Below are positions 9,072 through 18,812 of a stretch of DNA of 64,000 nucleotides, in pieces. The DNA comes from an uncultured Hungatella sp. GTDB taxonomy: Bacteria > Bacillota > Clostridia > Lachnospirales > Lachnospiraceae. The stretch is taken from the NCBI GenBank assembly GCA_910585435.1, contig CAJUEJ010000009.1, positions 96,679-160,678 on the forward strand, written 5' to 3'. The translations under genes and the position numbers were made by a program. How positions within the stretch are numbered: position 1 is the first letter of the stretch; the number at the start of each line of letters is the position of its first letter. The notes beneath the pieces were generated by a model, which saw only the letters and a list, made by a program, of their open reading frames with translations, was not told where the DNA came from and did not search any database.

Positions 9072-9240
9072 TTAGGACCGCCTCCTATTCTTTTGAGTTT
9101 GGCTTGCGACACCTTACTCATTTTATCATAGGAGGCTTTTTATTAATATCCGTAACGCCCCTGCTCACTCCATTCTCCCCAGCATAGCTGGGGGATTAGG
9201 GCTTTCATTTATCAAGAGCAAGACAATCCGATTTGGGATT
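8655..9240 (-). mobile_element. IS200/IS605-family insertion sequence
   Basis: The element consists of a Y1 transposase gene and a left end with the short GC hairpin CCCCAGCATAGCTGGGG (about 9178-9194) plus a second small hairpin (CCAATCC / GGATTG near 9220-9240). No hairpin is evident at the right end, so that boundary (near 8655) is approximate and the element may be trimmed. It separates the YhcH remnant from the hypothetical gene at 7891-8664. Confidence 0.7.
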
Positions 9241-9244
9241 GGCC

Positions 9245-9547
9245 TCATAAAACAACCAGTTTCACGGATTCAGGTTTTACTTTATATTTTTTACCGTGGG
9301 CATTGCCTAAAACATAATCGCCGTATTCTTTGTACGGTTCTGTTATCTTAAGATCTTTCTCATCAGCACCTTCTATACACTCGGTTCCATCTATCGGATA
9401 ATGAATGTCAATAGTTCTGTGATGTGACTCGAATAGTCCGATTTCCTTCGTCTCATATTCCATCACATTGACATATATATTTTCACCAAGCTCATGACAA
9501 CCAGTTTCAAAATTATCAATTTTCCCTGATTCAACTATAGCCAACAC
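9245..9547 (-). pseudogene. YhcH/YjgK/YiaL-family protein remnant
   Basis: About 100 residues retain the family core: NVMEYETKE, ESHHRTIDIHYPIDG, ITEPYKEYGDYVL. The family is normally about 150 residues. The C-terminal strand with the final metal-binding His is missing where the IS200-like element abuts, and the N-terminus is also out of frame upstream. YhcH proteins often accompany sialic-acid or related sugar genes, so this fits the nonulosonate locus. It is probably inactive. Confidence 0.65.
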
Positions 9548-9597
9548 ATCATGTAGCTTTTAGAATATTCCAAATGAATAGTCCATTTTTTCGTCCT

Positions 9598-10616
9598 CTA
9601 TCTTTTTATAATCTTATTTGCGAGAAAGATCCCGTATCCACCGATTCGTATTCCCAGAATTTGAAAGTACATCCTAGCCAGTGCGCTTCTGCCACTCAGT
9701 TTCGCATTTTTTAACAGAGTTTTATTTCTAGATGCATTCTTTAGGAATGTTCTCAGATCCTGATAAAGTAAACATCTTGAATACTTAATCAAACACCTAA
9801 CATATCTTCTTCCGGCCTCATTAAGAAGTGTTTGAGCGAAAGAATCCTTGCAGTCATTATTCCCAACAAGGTCTTTCCATCCCATGTATGTCTCAATCAT
9901 AGCATTTGCAGTATTTACATTTCCCATCTTACTTGTTTCAGATCCAATTCGCTTGTCCCTGTAAAAGTAATATGGTTTATCAGAACCTGCGCATCTTTTA
10001 GCAACAAAAAATATACGTGGTGTCCACTCTTCGTCCTCTCCCCATGGAATTGATTTTTCCACAAAAAAGAGTTTATTTTTTAATAGAAACTCACGATTGT
10101 ATAGTCCACGGACACCCATTTGTAGTACGCCCTGTTTTTTGTAGGCATTCACAAAAGCGTCTTGACCATCACAAATACTATCTTCCCAACTATTATCAAT
10201 GAAGTATGGCTGTACCCTATAATTTGGCTCCTCATCTTCATCATAGAAATAACTCATTCTGCCATGTGCAAAATCAAGTTCTCCATATTTATCAAGTATC
10301 TCGACAAAACTTTTTAGCGTGTCACGATGAATATAATCGTCTCCATCTAAGAAATAGCAGTACCCCCCCTACTTTTCAAAATGCCAGTATTTCGTGCAGA
10401 AGAAAGTCCGCCATTATTTTTATTTATTACTTTCACTAAGTTAGGATAATTCGCTTCATATTGACTGCATACTTTTAAACTATTATCTGATGATCCATCA
10501 TTAACAAGTAAGATTTCAAATGGAGTAAATGTTTGATTTAAAACGCTTTCAACGCACTGTGCAATATACTTTTCAATATTGTACACAGAAATTATGACGC
10601 TTATCAAATATTGCAT
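9598..10616 (-). pseudogene. Family 2 glycosyltransferase split by a one-base frameshift in a G7 tract (possible phase variation)
   Basis: The N-terminal part (from 10616) has the GT2 start LISVIISVYNIEKYIAQCVE and NDGSSD, then NGGLSSARNTGI; the frame ends at a stop just after a run of seven G (plus-strand C7 at 10363-10369). With eight G the frame continues as GGYCYFLDGDDYIHRD, i.e. the expected DxD-containing motif, through to 9598. The restored gene would be 1020 nt and encode 339 residues, a normal GT2 length. It is a cytoplasmic transferase acting on the lipid-linked glycan. It is off in this sequence. Slipped-strand phase variation, true mutation and a homopolymer sequencing error are all possible. 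Confidence 0.75.
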
Positions 10617-10634
10617 AGAAATCCCTCACATACA

Positions 10635-11255
10635 TCAATCGATGCACCCATAACACGGCCTCAATGCCAGATGCCTATGAATACTAAAGCCATTCTTGTT
10701 CACGCCATCAACATCATGGTATTTGCCTACATATATTCGATCTCCATTATGATCCGTGTCAATACACCACACAAAATCATGATACCACAGCTTATCGCCT
10801 AATCCCAACCATGCTGTAAAAAACGCATAGCAACATTTGATTGCGCTGGGAAACGAATATGATTTCATCAGATCCACAGGCTGAATCGCTCGACTATCCT
10901 CATATACATCCTTACGAATAAGGAACCATTCATCCTTCATTGGAACATCAATAAAGTCCTCTTGATCATACCAGTCTTGATTGTAAAAGCATGGTTCTTT
11001 GATTTCCGGATCCTTTCCGAAAAGTTTCGACATATTACGAATTGTCACCGGAACATCATTCTCGAATTTGCTAATTCCAAGAACAAGCATGTAATCCAGT
11101 TTCTTTTGTTCTAACAGTTCCTGTGAATATGGTATTGTAGGGATAGTATCCGGAATGTGCAATCTCATCTCTTTAATGCAATGCATCTCATCTGGTCCAA
11201 TAAAGTTACTCCCCATTATGCGCTTGGCTACTTCAAATTCAGTAATTTCACTCAT
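10635..11255 (-). CDS. Hypothetical protein of the glycan locus
   Basis: 206 residues, soluble, no family recognised. It has a His/Asp/aromatic-rich C-terminal half (LWYHDFVWCIDTDHNGDRIY; YHDVDGVNKNGFSIHRHLALRP) that looks like a compact beta domain, and a stretch in the middle rich in acidic and aromatic residues (CFYNQDWYDQEDFIDVPMKDEW). It overlaps the end of the YdcF-family gene by 8 nt, which argues for translational coupling and a shared role in the locus. Its position beyond the sugar-nucleotide genes suggests glycan tailoring, but that is only context. Confidence 0.6.
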   Translation of the reverse strand: MSEITEFEVAKRIMGSNFIGPDEMHCIKEMRLHIPDTIPTIPYSQELLEQKKLDYMLVLGISKFENDVPVTIRNMSKLFGKDPEIKEPCFYNQDWYDQEDFIDVPMKDEWFLIRKDVYEDSRAIQPVDLMKSYSFPSAIKCCYAFFTAWLGLGDKLWYHDFVWCIDTDHNGDRIYVGKYHDVDGVNKNGFSIHRHLALRPCYGCID

Positions 11256-11841
11256 TTAATAAGGATTCCTTCCATTTTTGATATTCTACTACTTCCTGCG
11301 CGGTTGCCAAATGCCCCATGGCTGAATACTTTTCTATTCTGTCAAACTCAGCCGACAGTCTGTCAAACCGCGTACCCCATCCGCTGTCAATAAACCAATT
11401 CAGATTCCGTACTGGCGCATTATATAAAATCAGACCACTACCAGTGTCTAATACTTCACGAAGGAACGTTAAATAGGCTCTGTACTGATGCTCATGGGAT
11501 GCAACTAAGGTGAGCTTCTTCCAACCTTTTTCAACTGCCATTTTCACAACTTCGACAGCCTGTTGACGAGTATGTAGGGATTTATCCTCGTGAATAACAT
11601 CTTCCTCTGGAACACCCGCACTAATTATATATGGCTTTACCTCTTTAAATGGATAGCTACCATAATCCTTATCCACTGTGTTACCACTAAATACGATTTT
11701 TGAGACAATGCCCTTCTTATACAACTCCACGGCCTTCTGAAATCTGAAAAACCCATCACCCTCAAGAAGTATCGCCGCATCTGATTTGGTCAGGCAATCA
11801 TTATCTACTATTGCCATTATAATTTCTCTATCTGAAATCAC
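11248..11841 (-). CDS. YdcF/SanA (DUF218)-family protein
   Basis: 197 residues with the DUF218 pattern: DAAILLEGDGFFRFQKAVELYKKGIVSKIVFSG, then SAGVPEEDVIHEDKSLHTRQQAVEVVKMAVEKGWKKLTLVAS and a conserved His-Tyr-Arg segment (HEHQYRAYLTFLR). Related proteins (ElyC, SanA, YdcF) are linked to envelope polysaccharide and lipid-carrier metabolism. No N-terminal membrane anchor is present, unlike ElyC. It lies in the minus-strand glycan operon between the first NeuB-family gene and a hypothetical gene. Confidence 0.75.
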   Translation of the reverse strand: MISDREIIMAIVDNDCLTKSDAAILLEGDGFFRFQKAVELYKKGIVSKIVFSGNTVDKDYGSYPFKEVKPYIISAGVPEEDVIHEDKSLHTRQQAVEVVKMAVEKGWKKLTLVASHEHQYRAYLTFLREVLDTGSGLILYNAPVRNLNWFIDSGWGTRFDRLSAEFDRIEKYSAMGHLATAQEVVEYQKWKESLLNE

Positions 11842-11927
11842 TTTATTTCACCACACCTCGATTTCTATCGATGCTGGGATGCCAAAAGACACTCACCTAT
11901 GACATCCCAGCACCCTATATCATCCTC

Positions 11928-12989
11928 TTACAGGTCTTCCCAGAAGATAGGATCCCTTGCAGTGATATCCTTATTCACCTTCTTACCGATGATGGTATCT
12001 TTGAACTTCGGAGGGATTCCAAGCGCCGGACGTAATACATCGATATCCTCTGCCGTAATAACCTGGCCAGCCTTCAAATCGCGCTTCGCATACAGGCAGC
12101 GACGCTGTACGAATACCGTCTCGCCTTCCTCAGCCACAACCTCTTTGCGAGTACTGCCCATCGCACGTTCGACTTCGCGGATGGAATCAACCATGAACTT
12201 GAATTCATCGGGTTCCATGGAGTGTGGATGATCCGGTCCCTTGTCCTTCTTATTCAGCGTGAAATGCTTTTCTATCACGCGACCACCAAGGACAACGGAT
12301 GCCAGAGCTACCACATGTCCCGGAGAGTGATCGGAATATCCTGTGAGGCAATCAAATGCATTCTGATACGTCTTAAGGACATTCACATTGGCGCTGTCAA
12401 TCTTGGACGGGTAGTTAGTAATGCACTGCATCAGGACCAGGTCCTTATTTCCCGTCTTCTCGATGGTGCAGACTGCTTCATCAATCTCGGACATGGTAGC
12501 GTCACCTGTGGCCAACATAACAGGGATGCCCTTCCGAGCAGTGTAATCCATCATCTCCAACCACGTGATTTCACCGGATCCAATCTTAATGAACGGCAAA
12601 TGCATATCGGCGCAGAGATCAACAGCTTCCTTAAAATACGGAGAAGTGGAGAAATCGATTCCCACACTCTTACAATAATCCGCAACTTCCTGGTGCCATT
12701 CCATCGGGAACTCGACATCCTTGAACACTTCGGATACAGTCCTTCCCCAAGAGCCATGCACACCGTGAAGTTCCATCTTGGAGAAGCCGCCCTCAGAGAC
12801 GATGGTCTCAGCCGTAAAGGTCTGGAATTTAGCGCAGTCCGCACCAGCCTCTTTCGCCGCATCAATAAGACGCTTGGCCTTATCGAGGCTTCCGTCGAAG
12901 TTGCCGCCGATCTCAGCGATGAAATAGGTCGGGTAATCCGGACCGATCATGCGGTTACCAATCTTAATGTTCTTGTTAAAGTTCAGCAT
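11928..12989 (-). CDS. NeuB/PseI-family nonulosonate synthase (copy 1)
   Basis: It condenses phosphoenolpyruvate with a 6-carbon amino sugar to make a 9-carbon nonulosonic acid. The TIM-barrel part shows YFIAEIGGNFDGSLDKAKRLIDAAKEAGADCAKFQT, FIKIGSGEITWLEMM, TGYSDHSPGHVVALASVVLG and the metal and PEP-binding region VIEKHFTLNKKDKGPDHPHS. A C-terminal SAF/antifreeze-like domain follows (RRCLYAKRDLKAGQVITAEDIDVLRP). I start at 12989, where AAGGAGGACACTGCA precedes ATG; the upstream ATG at 13016 has no good RBS. Together with PseB and PseC-type genes just upstream it probably makes a pseudaminic-type acid. Substrate assignment is inference. A second family member is at 25644-26675. Confidence 0.9.
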   Translation of the reverse strand: MLNFNKNIKIGNRMIGPDYPTYFIAEIGGNFDGSLDKAKRLIDAAKEAGADCAKFQTFTAETIVSEGGFSKMELHGVHGSWGRTVSEVFKDVEFPMEWHQEVADYCKSVGIDFSTSPYFKEAVDLCADMHLPFIKIGSGEITWLEMMDYTARKGIPVMLATGDATMSEIDEAVCTIEKTGNKDLVLMQCITNYPSKIDSANVNVLKTYQNAFDCLTGYSDHSPGHVVALASVVLGGRVIEKHFTLNKKDKGPDHPHSMEPDEFKFMVDSIREVERAMGSTRKEVVAEEGETVFVQRRCLYAKRDLKAGQVITAEDIDVLRPALGIPPKFKDTIIGKKVNKDITARDPIFWEDL

Positions 12990-13012
12990 TGCAGTGTCCT
13001 CCTTCAATCTAT

Positions 13013-14197
13013 TCACTTGGATCCCATATAATCCTTGATAGTCTTTTTCAAAATCTCCGCCTGTTTCTTTGCATCCTCAATATCCCAATAGTTCGTCTTC
13101 AACTGAATCATGCGCTTCTGGAGATACTCAGCGTTCGGGCAGCAATGTTCATCATATTTCTGCCACACACCGGCCAACGGCTGAAGAATATTCTGATATG
13201 CCGGCTCATTATATGACAGCTTCCAAGCTGCATAATAGCCATCGCCTCCATTCTTCTGGAACAAATCACGGAAGCGATACCAGTCAACGTCAGGATTGTC
13301 AGTATCCAGTACAAGGCAATACGTCCAGTAAGAATTCTTATACCCTTCCAGTTCAGCCTGCTTTTTCAGCAGAGTCTGATCCTTGATAGCCTCATCAAAA
13401 ATAGCTGCCACATCAATTCTTCTTTGTACCAGTTCTTCCGCTCTTTCAAGCTGTCCGAGTACACAGGCAGCCTGAAGCTCTGACATACGGTAGTTATATC
13501 CGAAAGAAATATGTCTGCTATAGTTGGGATCCTGAATATCGTTACGGGTAATCTTCCCCTGCTTTGCGCTCACGCCTGCGTAACCAAGGCAATTCAGGCG
13601 ACGCGCTCTATCAGCAAGCTCTTCGTTATTAGTGATCAGCATACCACCCTCACCAGTGGTAAGATGCTTACTTGCCTGGAAGCTGAAACTGGCAAAATCA
13701 CCAAACTCACCAACAAGCTTTCCTTTATAGGTTCCAAGGAAGCATTCAGCATTGTCCTCAATCAGAGCGAGATTATGCTTCTTGCAAAGCTCGATAATCC
13801 TGTCATAGTCAGGAGCAAGACCATAGAGGGAGACTGTGATAATTGCTTTAGTCTTCTCTGTGATGCACTTCTCAATACTATCAGCAGAAATCTCAAAAGT
13901 TTCAATGTCGCTATCGGCAAAAACGGGGATTGCACCACAAAGCACAACAGGAATCGATGTAGAAGACATGGTTAATGCGGGAACGATGACCTCGTCACCA
14001 GGCCCAACGCCGCACGCCATAAGAGCAACATGAAGAGTCGCAGTGCCATTGCAATGCCCAATGGCGTATTTCAAATGAAACTTCTGTGCGAATGAAGACT
14101 CAAGCTTATTATTAAAAATGGAATTCTTTGAAGTTTCAAACTCATTGCTTAAAGCTTCCATCACATACCGTTTTTCAAGGTCAGAGATTCTGTCCAT
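13013..14197 (-). CDS. DegT/DnrJ/EryC1 sugar aminotransferase (PseC-like role)
   Basis: 394 residues. PLP-binding features are GHCNGTATLHVALMACGVGPGDEVIVPA, LIEDNAECFLG and the Schiff-base lysine in FSFQASKHLTTGEGGML. These enzymes add an amino group to C4 (or C3) of a nucleotide keto sugar. Given PseB two genes upstream, the expected substrate is the 4-keto product of PseB. The C-terminus has the substrate-closing region (DVDWYRFRDLFQKNGGDGYYAAWKL). It follows the cytidylyltransferase gene by 22 nt on the same strand, a typical operon spacing. No defect is visible. Confidence 0.85.
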   Translation of the reverse strand: MDRISDLEKRYVMEALSNEFETSKNSIFNNKLESSFAQKFHLKYAIGHCNGTATLHVALMACGVGPGDEVIVPALTMSSTSIPVVLCGAIPVFADSDIETFEISADSIEKCITEKTKAIITVSLYGLAPDYDRIIELCKKHNLALIEDNAECFLGTYKGKLVGEFGDFASFSFQASKHLTTGEGGMLITNNEELADRARRLNCLGYAGVSAKQGKITRNDIQDPNYSRHISFGYNYRMSELQAACVLGQLERAEELVQRRIDVAAIFDEAIKDQTLLKKQAELEGYKNSYWTYCLVLDTDNPDVDWYRFRDLFQKNGGDGYYAAWKLSYNEPAYQNILQPLAGVWQKYDEHCCPNAEYLQKRMIQLKTNYWDIEDAKKQAEILKKTIKDYMGSK

Positions 14198-14218
14198 ATC
14201 TTATATCCTCCTTAATTC

Positions 14219-14953
14219 TTATTGATACATTGCGCTACGTTTTACACCAGAATTGACCTGAGAAATCTCAGGATGCTCTTTCAAGATTTCAAGGATTTCA
14301 TCCATCAGAAGCGGTCCATCTGTATTTTCCTTCCGATGCGAATACACCGCCTTTACCATCTCGTAATCTTCCTCATTATCAATAGTCCAGCGATAGGAAG
14401 ACAGCTGACAATCAGATACTACATTTCCAATTCTAAATTTATCAGGATTGTGATAAGCATACTGAGTCACATGTTCACGTTCAAAAGAATCTTGAGTACT
14501 GTACTCCATGGTAGCAAGCACTTCAAAGTTGAACGCTTCACAATCCAGCCCTTCTGGAAAAGAGGGAGGGAAATTGTTAGTAACAAGATCATACTTCTCA
14601 TTTAGTAACTTGCTGATAACTTTATCAATTACAGAAGGTTCTTTGAATGGGTCATCTGCTGTAACACGCACAATGACATCAGAAGGAAAAGCAATAAAGG
14701 CGCTGTAATATCGATTTAGCACATCTTCTTCACTACCACGGAAGTACTTTACCTGCTCTTTACGACACCATTCCTCGATAGCATCATCTTTAGGGTTAAC
14801 TGTTGTGGCTATAACAATATCATCAATTAAAGAAGTATACTTCAATCTATTGACAACATGCCATAAAAGCGGTTTCCCGTTAATGTCTGCAAAAACCTTT
14901 TTAGGAAATCTAGTAGACCCACACCTGGCTTGAATTATTGCATTTACGCTCAT
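14219..14953 (-). CDS. SpsF-type cytidylyltransferase (CMP-nonulosonate synthetase candidate)
   Basis: 244 residues beginning AIIQARCGSTRFPKKVFADINGKPLLWHV, the nucleotide-binding signature of the SpsF/NeuA-like group, followed by RVTADDPFKEPSVID, the metal-binding acidic motif. Such enzymes activate a sugar acid with CTP before transfer. Between PseB and the aminotransferase/NeuB pair, the natural role is CMP-activation of the nonulosonic acid. SpsF-family members have sometimes been tied to other spore-coat sugars, so the exact nucleotide product is inferred rather than shown. Confidence 0.8.
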   Translation of the reverse strand: MSVNAIIQARCGSTRFPKKVFADINGKPLLWHVVNRLKYTSLIDDIVIATTVNPKDDAIEEWCRKEQVKYFRGSEEDVLNRYYSAFIAFPSDVIVRVTADDPFKEPSVIDKVISKLLNEKYDLVTNNFPPSFPEGLDCEAFNFEVLATMEYSTQDSFEREHVTQYAYHNPDKFRIGNVVSDCQLSSYRWTIDNEEDYEMVKAVYSHRKENTDGPLLMDEILEILKEHPEISQVNSGVKRSAMYQ

Positions 14954-14994
14954 CTTGACTCCTCTGCCTCACGCGTTCATATTCTTTACGAAGA

Positions 14995-15990
14995 TTAAAT
15001 ACTACCAATCTTCACCTTATTCTTTTCAATCCACTCTCGAAGCTGAGGCACAGTCATCCATTCAGTATTGTTGTCCGAAGTGTAGCTAAATCCTTCAGGA
15101 ACACGCTTACCTCCTTTGATCATGGCATCTACAGAACCCCACTCACAAATCTGCGGGAGAATCTTAAAATGCTCAGGATATTCATAGGTAAAGTGATCAT
15201 CCTCAACTCCAATCATCTGCTCATGCAGCTTTTCACCTGGACGGATACCGATTTCTACCTGTTCAGCATTAGGATCTACTGCTGTGGCAATGTCACAGAT
15301 ATTCATAGAAGGAATCTTCTTGACGTAAATTTCTCCACCTTCCATGTCGTCAAAGGCGTGCCATACAAGCTCGACACCCTGCTCAAGGGAAATCATAAAA
15401 CGAGTCATCCGTTTATCGGTGATTGTCAGCTTGCCAGAATTGGCAGTCTCCATGAAGAATGGGATGACAGACCCGCGAGAGCCCATGACATTACCATAGC
15501 GGACTACAGCAAACTTTGTTTTTCCGCCAGAATAAGAATTCCCAGCAATAAAGATCTTATCAGAGCAGAGTTTTGTAGCTCCATAAAGGTTTACCGGAGA
15601 ACTCGCTTTATCTGTTGAAAGAGCAACGAGACGCTTGACCTTCTTATCAATACAAGCATCAATAAGGTTCATCGCACCAAGAACATTGGTCTTGATACAT
15701 TCGAATGGGTTATACTCGGCAGTCGGCACAATTTTTGTGGCAGCAGCATGAACCACATAATCCACACCATCGAGAGCGCGATAAAGCCTATCCTTATCCC
15801 TGACGTCGCCAATAAAGAATCTAACTCTTTCATCGCCTTGAAACTTCTTAGCCATATTCCACTGCTTCATTTCGTCACGGGAATAAATGATAAGCTTCTT
15901 GGGATTATACTTTTCCAAAGTCATCGGTACAAAAGTATTACCAAAAGAACCGGTACCACCAGTGATAAGAATCGTAGAATTTGTAAGCAT
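14995..15990 (-). CDS. pseB: UDP-GlcNAc 4,6-dehydratase (inverting), PseB
   Basis: 331 residues, a soluble SDR of the length expected for PseB (about 330). The N-terminal Rossmann motif is ITGGTGSFGNTFV, with the catalytic region ALSTDKASSPVNLYGATKLCSDK carrying the Thr-Asp-Lys and Tyr-x-x-x-Lys residues. Further PseB features are YSRDEMKQWNMA, RYGNVMGSRGSVIPFF and the C-terminal IGIRPGEKLHEQMIG. It makes UDP-2-acetamido-2,6-dideoxy-beta-L-arabino-hexos-4-ulose, the first step to pseudaminic acid. It leads the PseB-SpsF-aminotransferase-NeuB group on the minus strand. Confidence 0.9.
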   Translation of the reverse strand: MLTNSTILITGGTGSFGNTFVPMTLEKYNPKKLIIYSRDEMKQWNMAKKFQGDERVRFFIGDVRDKDRLYRALDGVDYVVHAAATKIVPTAEYNPFECIKTNVLGAMNLIDACIDKKVKRLVALSTDKASSPVNLYGATKLCSDKIFIAGNSYSGGKTKFAVVRYGNVMGSRGSVIPFFMETANSGKLTITDKRMTRFMISLEQGVELVWHAFDDMEGGEIYVKKIPSMNICDIATAVDPNAEQVEIGIRPGEKLHEQMIGVEDDHFTYEYPEHFKILPQICEWGSVDAMIKGGKRVPEGFSYTSDNNTEWMTVPQLREWIEKNKVKIGSI

Positions 15991-16176
15991 TTTGTTTTAC
16001 CTCCTAATAATTTTGGATTGTGAAATTTCTGTATTATTTCTCTAAATACAAAGCGAAATAATTTCCTTTGGTTAATTCTACGAAGCAAAAAGATGAACGT
16101 CTATATCTCGTAAATAATCGAATTCCTTTGATTCGTACAAGTGTTTTGATTCTATTAAACTCATTCTGTAATACGT

Positions 16177-17559
16177 TTAGAATATTTTTCTTCTTTTGAT
16201 GATTTTTGTCATTAAATGTATACCCAATAATGTTCCAATTCCCCATCTTATAAACCACATATTTTGAGTGACATAATATACGATGCATGCTGAAAAAATT
16301 GATACTAAACCTGGTAGAAAATCTTTAATTCTATATGGAAAATCCATAGTCTTGATTTTCTTTGCTGATATATAATGAAAACCAAATTGTAAGCCGTGCG
16401 ATATCGCTGTGGCAATTACGGCTCCAATCATTCCAAACATATATATCAAGATAAGATTAAGAATTATATTAGCGATTGCCGCTAAAGAAGTTCCAGCAGC
16501 AATCGCTTTTGTCTTTTTATTGTAAAACTCAAAATTTACTGCAAAACTATACATAAACACAAAATAATTCCCGATAGAAAAAAGTGGGATCATTTCCGTG
16601 CCTTCCCAAAAACCTTCATGAGCATATATATGAAATACTTCTCTTGATAAAAAAATAAAGCCAACAGTCAAAATTGTAAACAATTCTATGTAGTTCTTTG
16701 AATGTTTGCGAATCTTCTCAATTTCATCATGTTTTGTATATTCGTAATAATATGGAACCCAACTATTATTAAATGCATGGTATATGGAGATTAACAAATT
16801 TGAAAATGTACATGCTAACGCATATACTCCTGCTGTTGAATTATCAAGCATATTTTGAAGCATAACCTTATCGCTTTGATTTAGCACTATATATGCTAGT
16901 AGGTGAAATATGGTAGGTATACTTAATGGTAATGTAAATTTCCAGTACTCCTTGTTGTATACTGTTTTGCCTTTCTTAAGAATATAAGCAAATAATATTA
17001 TTCCTATTACTGTATACACACTCGATTGGCCGATAATTCTACCCCAATAATTTTCTTTTGGAGGTAATGAGTATATTAATAATAATGACACACCAATGGT
17101 TAAAATAGATGTGGTTACAGACAAAATAAAGTTTCTTCCTGCTTTGAATTCATAAGTAAACTTTCCATTCATAGAAGAAACACAATATAATCCCCATCCT
17201 TGCATAAGTCCAAGTAAAACCATTATTATATTGACTTCAAACCATTTAAAAGTAAAAAGCAGCAAAACAATTGTTGCCACTGAAAAGCATAGATATGAAA
17301 GTGTTGCTAAGCTGAAGACACTTGATTGATACTGCTCTTGAACTTCATCCGAGTAGGTTACTTTAGCTGCAGCAAGCATACCTACTGCTTGGAGAGAAAA
17401 TATAGTTGAAGCTAATTGAACCCAAGTTAAATACACTGCAGTAATCCCATAATTGTTTGTTCCTAAAGCAGTAGAAAAAATTGGACCAGATACAAAGGCA
17501 AGACCTTGTAGTATAATTGTGCTTAGAATATTAATTAGCGTGATTTTATTCTTATTCAT
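16177..17559 (-). CDS. Wzx-type oligosaccharide flippase
   Basis: 460 residues with some twelve to fourteen hydrophobic helices across the whole length, starting with TLINILSTIILQGLAFVSGPIFSTALG. The MATE/MOP superfamily pattern (GTNNYGITAVYLTWVQLAS, later YALACTFSNLLISIYHAFNNSWVPYYYEYTK) is that of polysaccharide exporters. It would move the undecaprenyl-linked repeat unit across the membrane. It lies directly downstream of the polymerase candidate and upstream of pseB. The stretch 15991-16176 between it and pseB is AT-rich with no supported gene. Confidence 0.85.
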   Translation of the reverse strand: MNKNKITLINILSTIILQGLAFVSGPIFSTALGTNNYGITAVYLTWVQLASTIFSLQAVGMLAAAKVTYSDEVQEQYQSSVFSLATLSYLCFSVATIVLLLFTFKWFEVNIIMVLLGLMQGWGLYCVSSMNGKFTYEFKAGRNFILSVTTSILTIGVSLLLIYSLPPKENYWGRIIGQSSVYTVIGIILFAYILKKGKTVYNKEYWKFTLPLSIPTIFHLLAYIVLNQSDKVMLQNMLDNSTAGVYALACTFSNLLISIYHAFNNSWVPYYYEYTKHDEIEKIRKHSKNYIELFTILTVGFIFLSREVFHIYAHEGFWEGTEMIPLFSIGNYFVFMYSFAVNFEFYNKKTKAIAAGTSLAAIANIILNLILIYMFGMIGAVIATAISHGLQFGFHYISAKKIKTMDFPYRIKDFLPGLVSIFSACIVYYVTQNMWFIRWGIGTLLGIHLMTKIIKRRKIF

Positions 17560-17615
17560 TTTTTACATTCCATTTACGCAAGGCATTAGTTCCCTTTCTT
17601 TGTATAATTACAAGA

Positions 17616-18812
17616 TTAATATGTTTTTTCGATTGTTAAACGAACTGAAGAATCAGCTATATTTGTTTTATCTTTATATTTTGCAGTCTGTAACGTTTCT
17701 GATTTTCTAATAAACCACAGTAAAAAGAATAGAACAGAGGTTGACGCTGACCCCGCATTAAAAACAATATCAGTACAAGATCTAACATATAACATTATCA
17801 TCAAACTGAGATATATCCATCTCTTGTTCGCTATACACATCTTTATATTAGATAATGTCAAGATGATTATATATCCTAACAGAAAGATGCCATAGCAGGC
17901 ATGGATATTAAGGAATGAGTTATGCAGATTGTTTCTATAATAATCCATCAACGATAAATCTGAAAATTTAACTCCGAAAATCAAATTTTTTATATCCTTC
18001 TGAATGACATTCATATACTCATCTATAATGCTTTTTCTGCCAGTGCCATAAAGACCGTATTTCGTAAATCGTTGAAGATAAACATTTGTTTGTATTTTGT
18101 CCGAGTGAAGAACAAAATAAGCCGCAAAGGCCAGAATCAAAACGAAAATACTAACTCGTATTAATCTACGGACTGCTACATTATTATCAGGTTTATCTAT
18201 AACTGTATTGTAAATTATAACTATCAAAAGGAAAAAAGCGGATGTTATTATGCCGCTACGACCTATAGCTAAAATACAAGTAACTGTTACGGCAAGAGCT
18301 GGCATTATTGGAATTCTATCTTCTAACGACTCTGCCCGCACATAATATACAATCATTGGAATGAACAGATAAACCGAAACAAAATTAACAGAAGTATTAT
18401 AAAAAACTGAGTTACCTACGCCAACAGATATTAGAGATATCGATAAAATTATACAACATAAATAGATAGCATTCTCAATGTACTTTTGTTTAATCCTTTT
18501 ATCACACAGTAGATTGTATATGCCTAAATATATTAATGAGAATATAATATCAAAAAGAGAAGCATTGCCAACAAACATCACGTTAAGAATTGTCGCTATA
18601 ATAAACAGAATAAAATATATATAGATATCTCGTGTAAATGAGAGATTAGACCACAAAACGCCCATAAGAAAGCAACTACCTAACACGATATACCAAAGTA
18701 TATTAATGATAAGATTCCCGTAGAATACATTGTGGGCAATAAACAGTACAAAATACAAGAACAATAATAATGATGGCCAGGATAATGAGCCTTTTCTTAT
18801 CCGAATTTTCAT
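17616..18812 (-). CDS. Wzy-like O-antigen/capsule polymerase candidate
   Basis: 398 residues with about ten to twelve hydrophobic segments (SLLLFLYFVLFIAHNVFYGNLI; VTCILAIGRSGIITSAFFLLIVII) and a periplasmic-type loop carrying GLYGTGRKSIIDEYMNVIQ and NNLHNSFLNIHACYGIF. The NxxHN-like loop and GR-S/T helix are common in Wzy and WaaL proteins. Sequence conservation in Wzy is poor, so the call rests on topology, these motifs and the adjacent flippase. It overlaps the upstream glycosyltransferase by 4 nt. Confidence 0.7.
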   Translation of the reverse strand: MKIRIRKGSLSWPSLLLFLYFVLFIAHNVFYGNLIINILWYIVLGSCFLMGVLWSNLSFTRDIYIYFILFIIATILNVMFVGNASLFDIIFSLIYLGIYNLLCDKRIKQKYIENAIYLCCIILSISLISVGVGNSVFYNTSVNFVSVYLFIPMIVYYVRAESLEDRIPIMPALAVTVTCILAIGRSGIITSAFFLLIVIIYNTVIDKPDNNVAVRRLIRVSIFVLILAFAAYFVLHSDKIQTNVYLQRFTKYGLYGTGRKSIIDEYMNVIQKDIKNLIFGVKFSDLSLMDYYRNNLHNSFLNIHACYGIFLLGYIIILTLSNIKMCIANKRWIYLSLMIMLYVRSCTDIVFNAGSASTSVLFFLLWFIRKSETLQTAKYKDKTNIADSSVRLTIEKTY

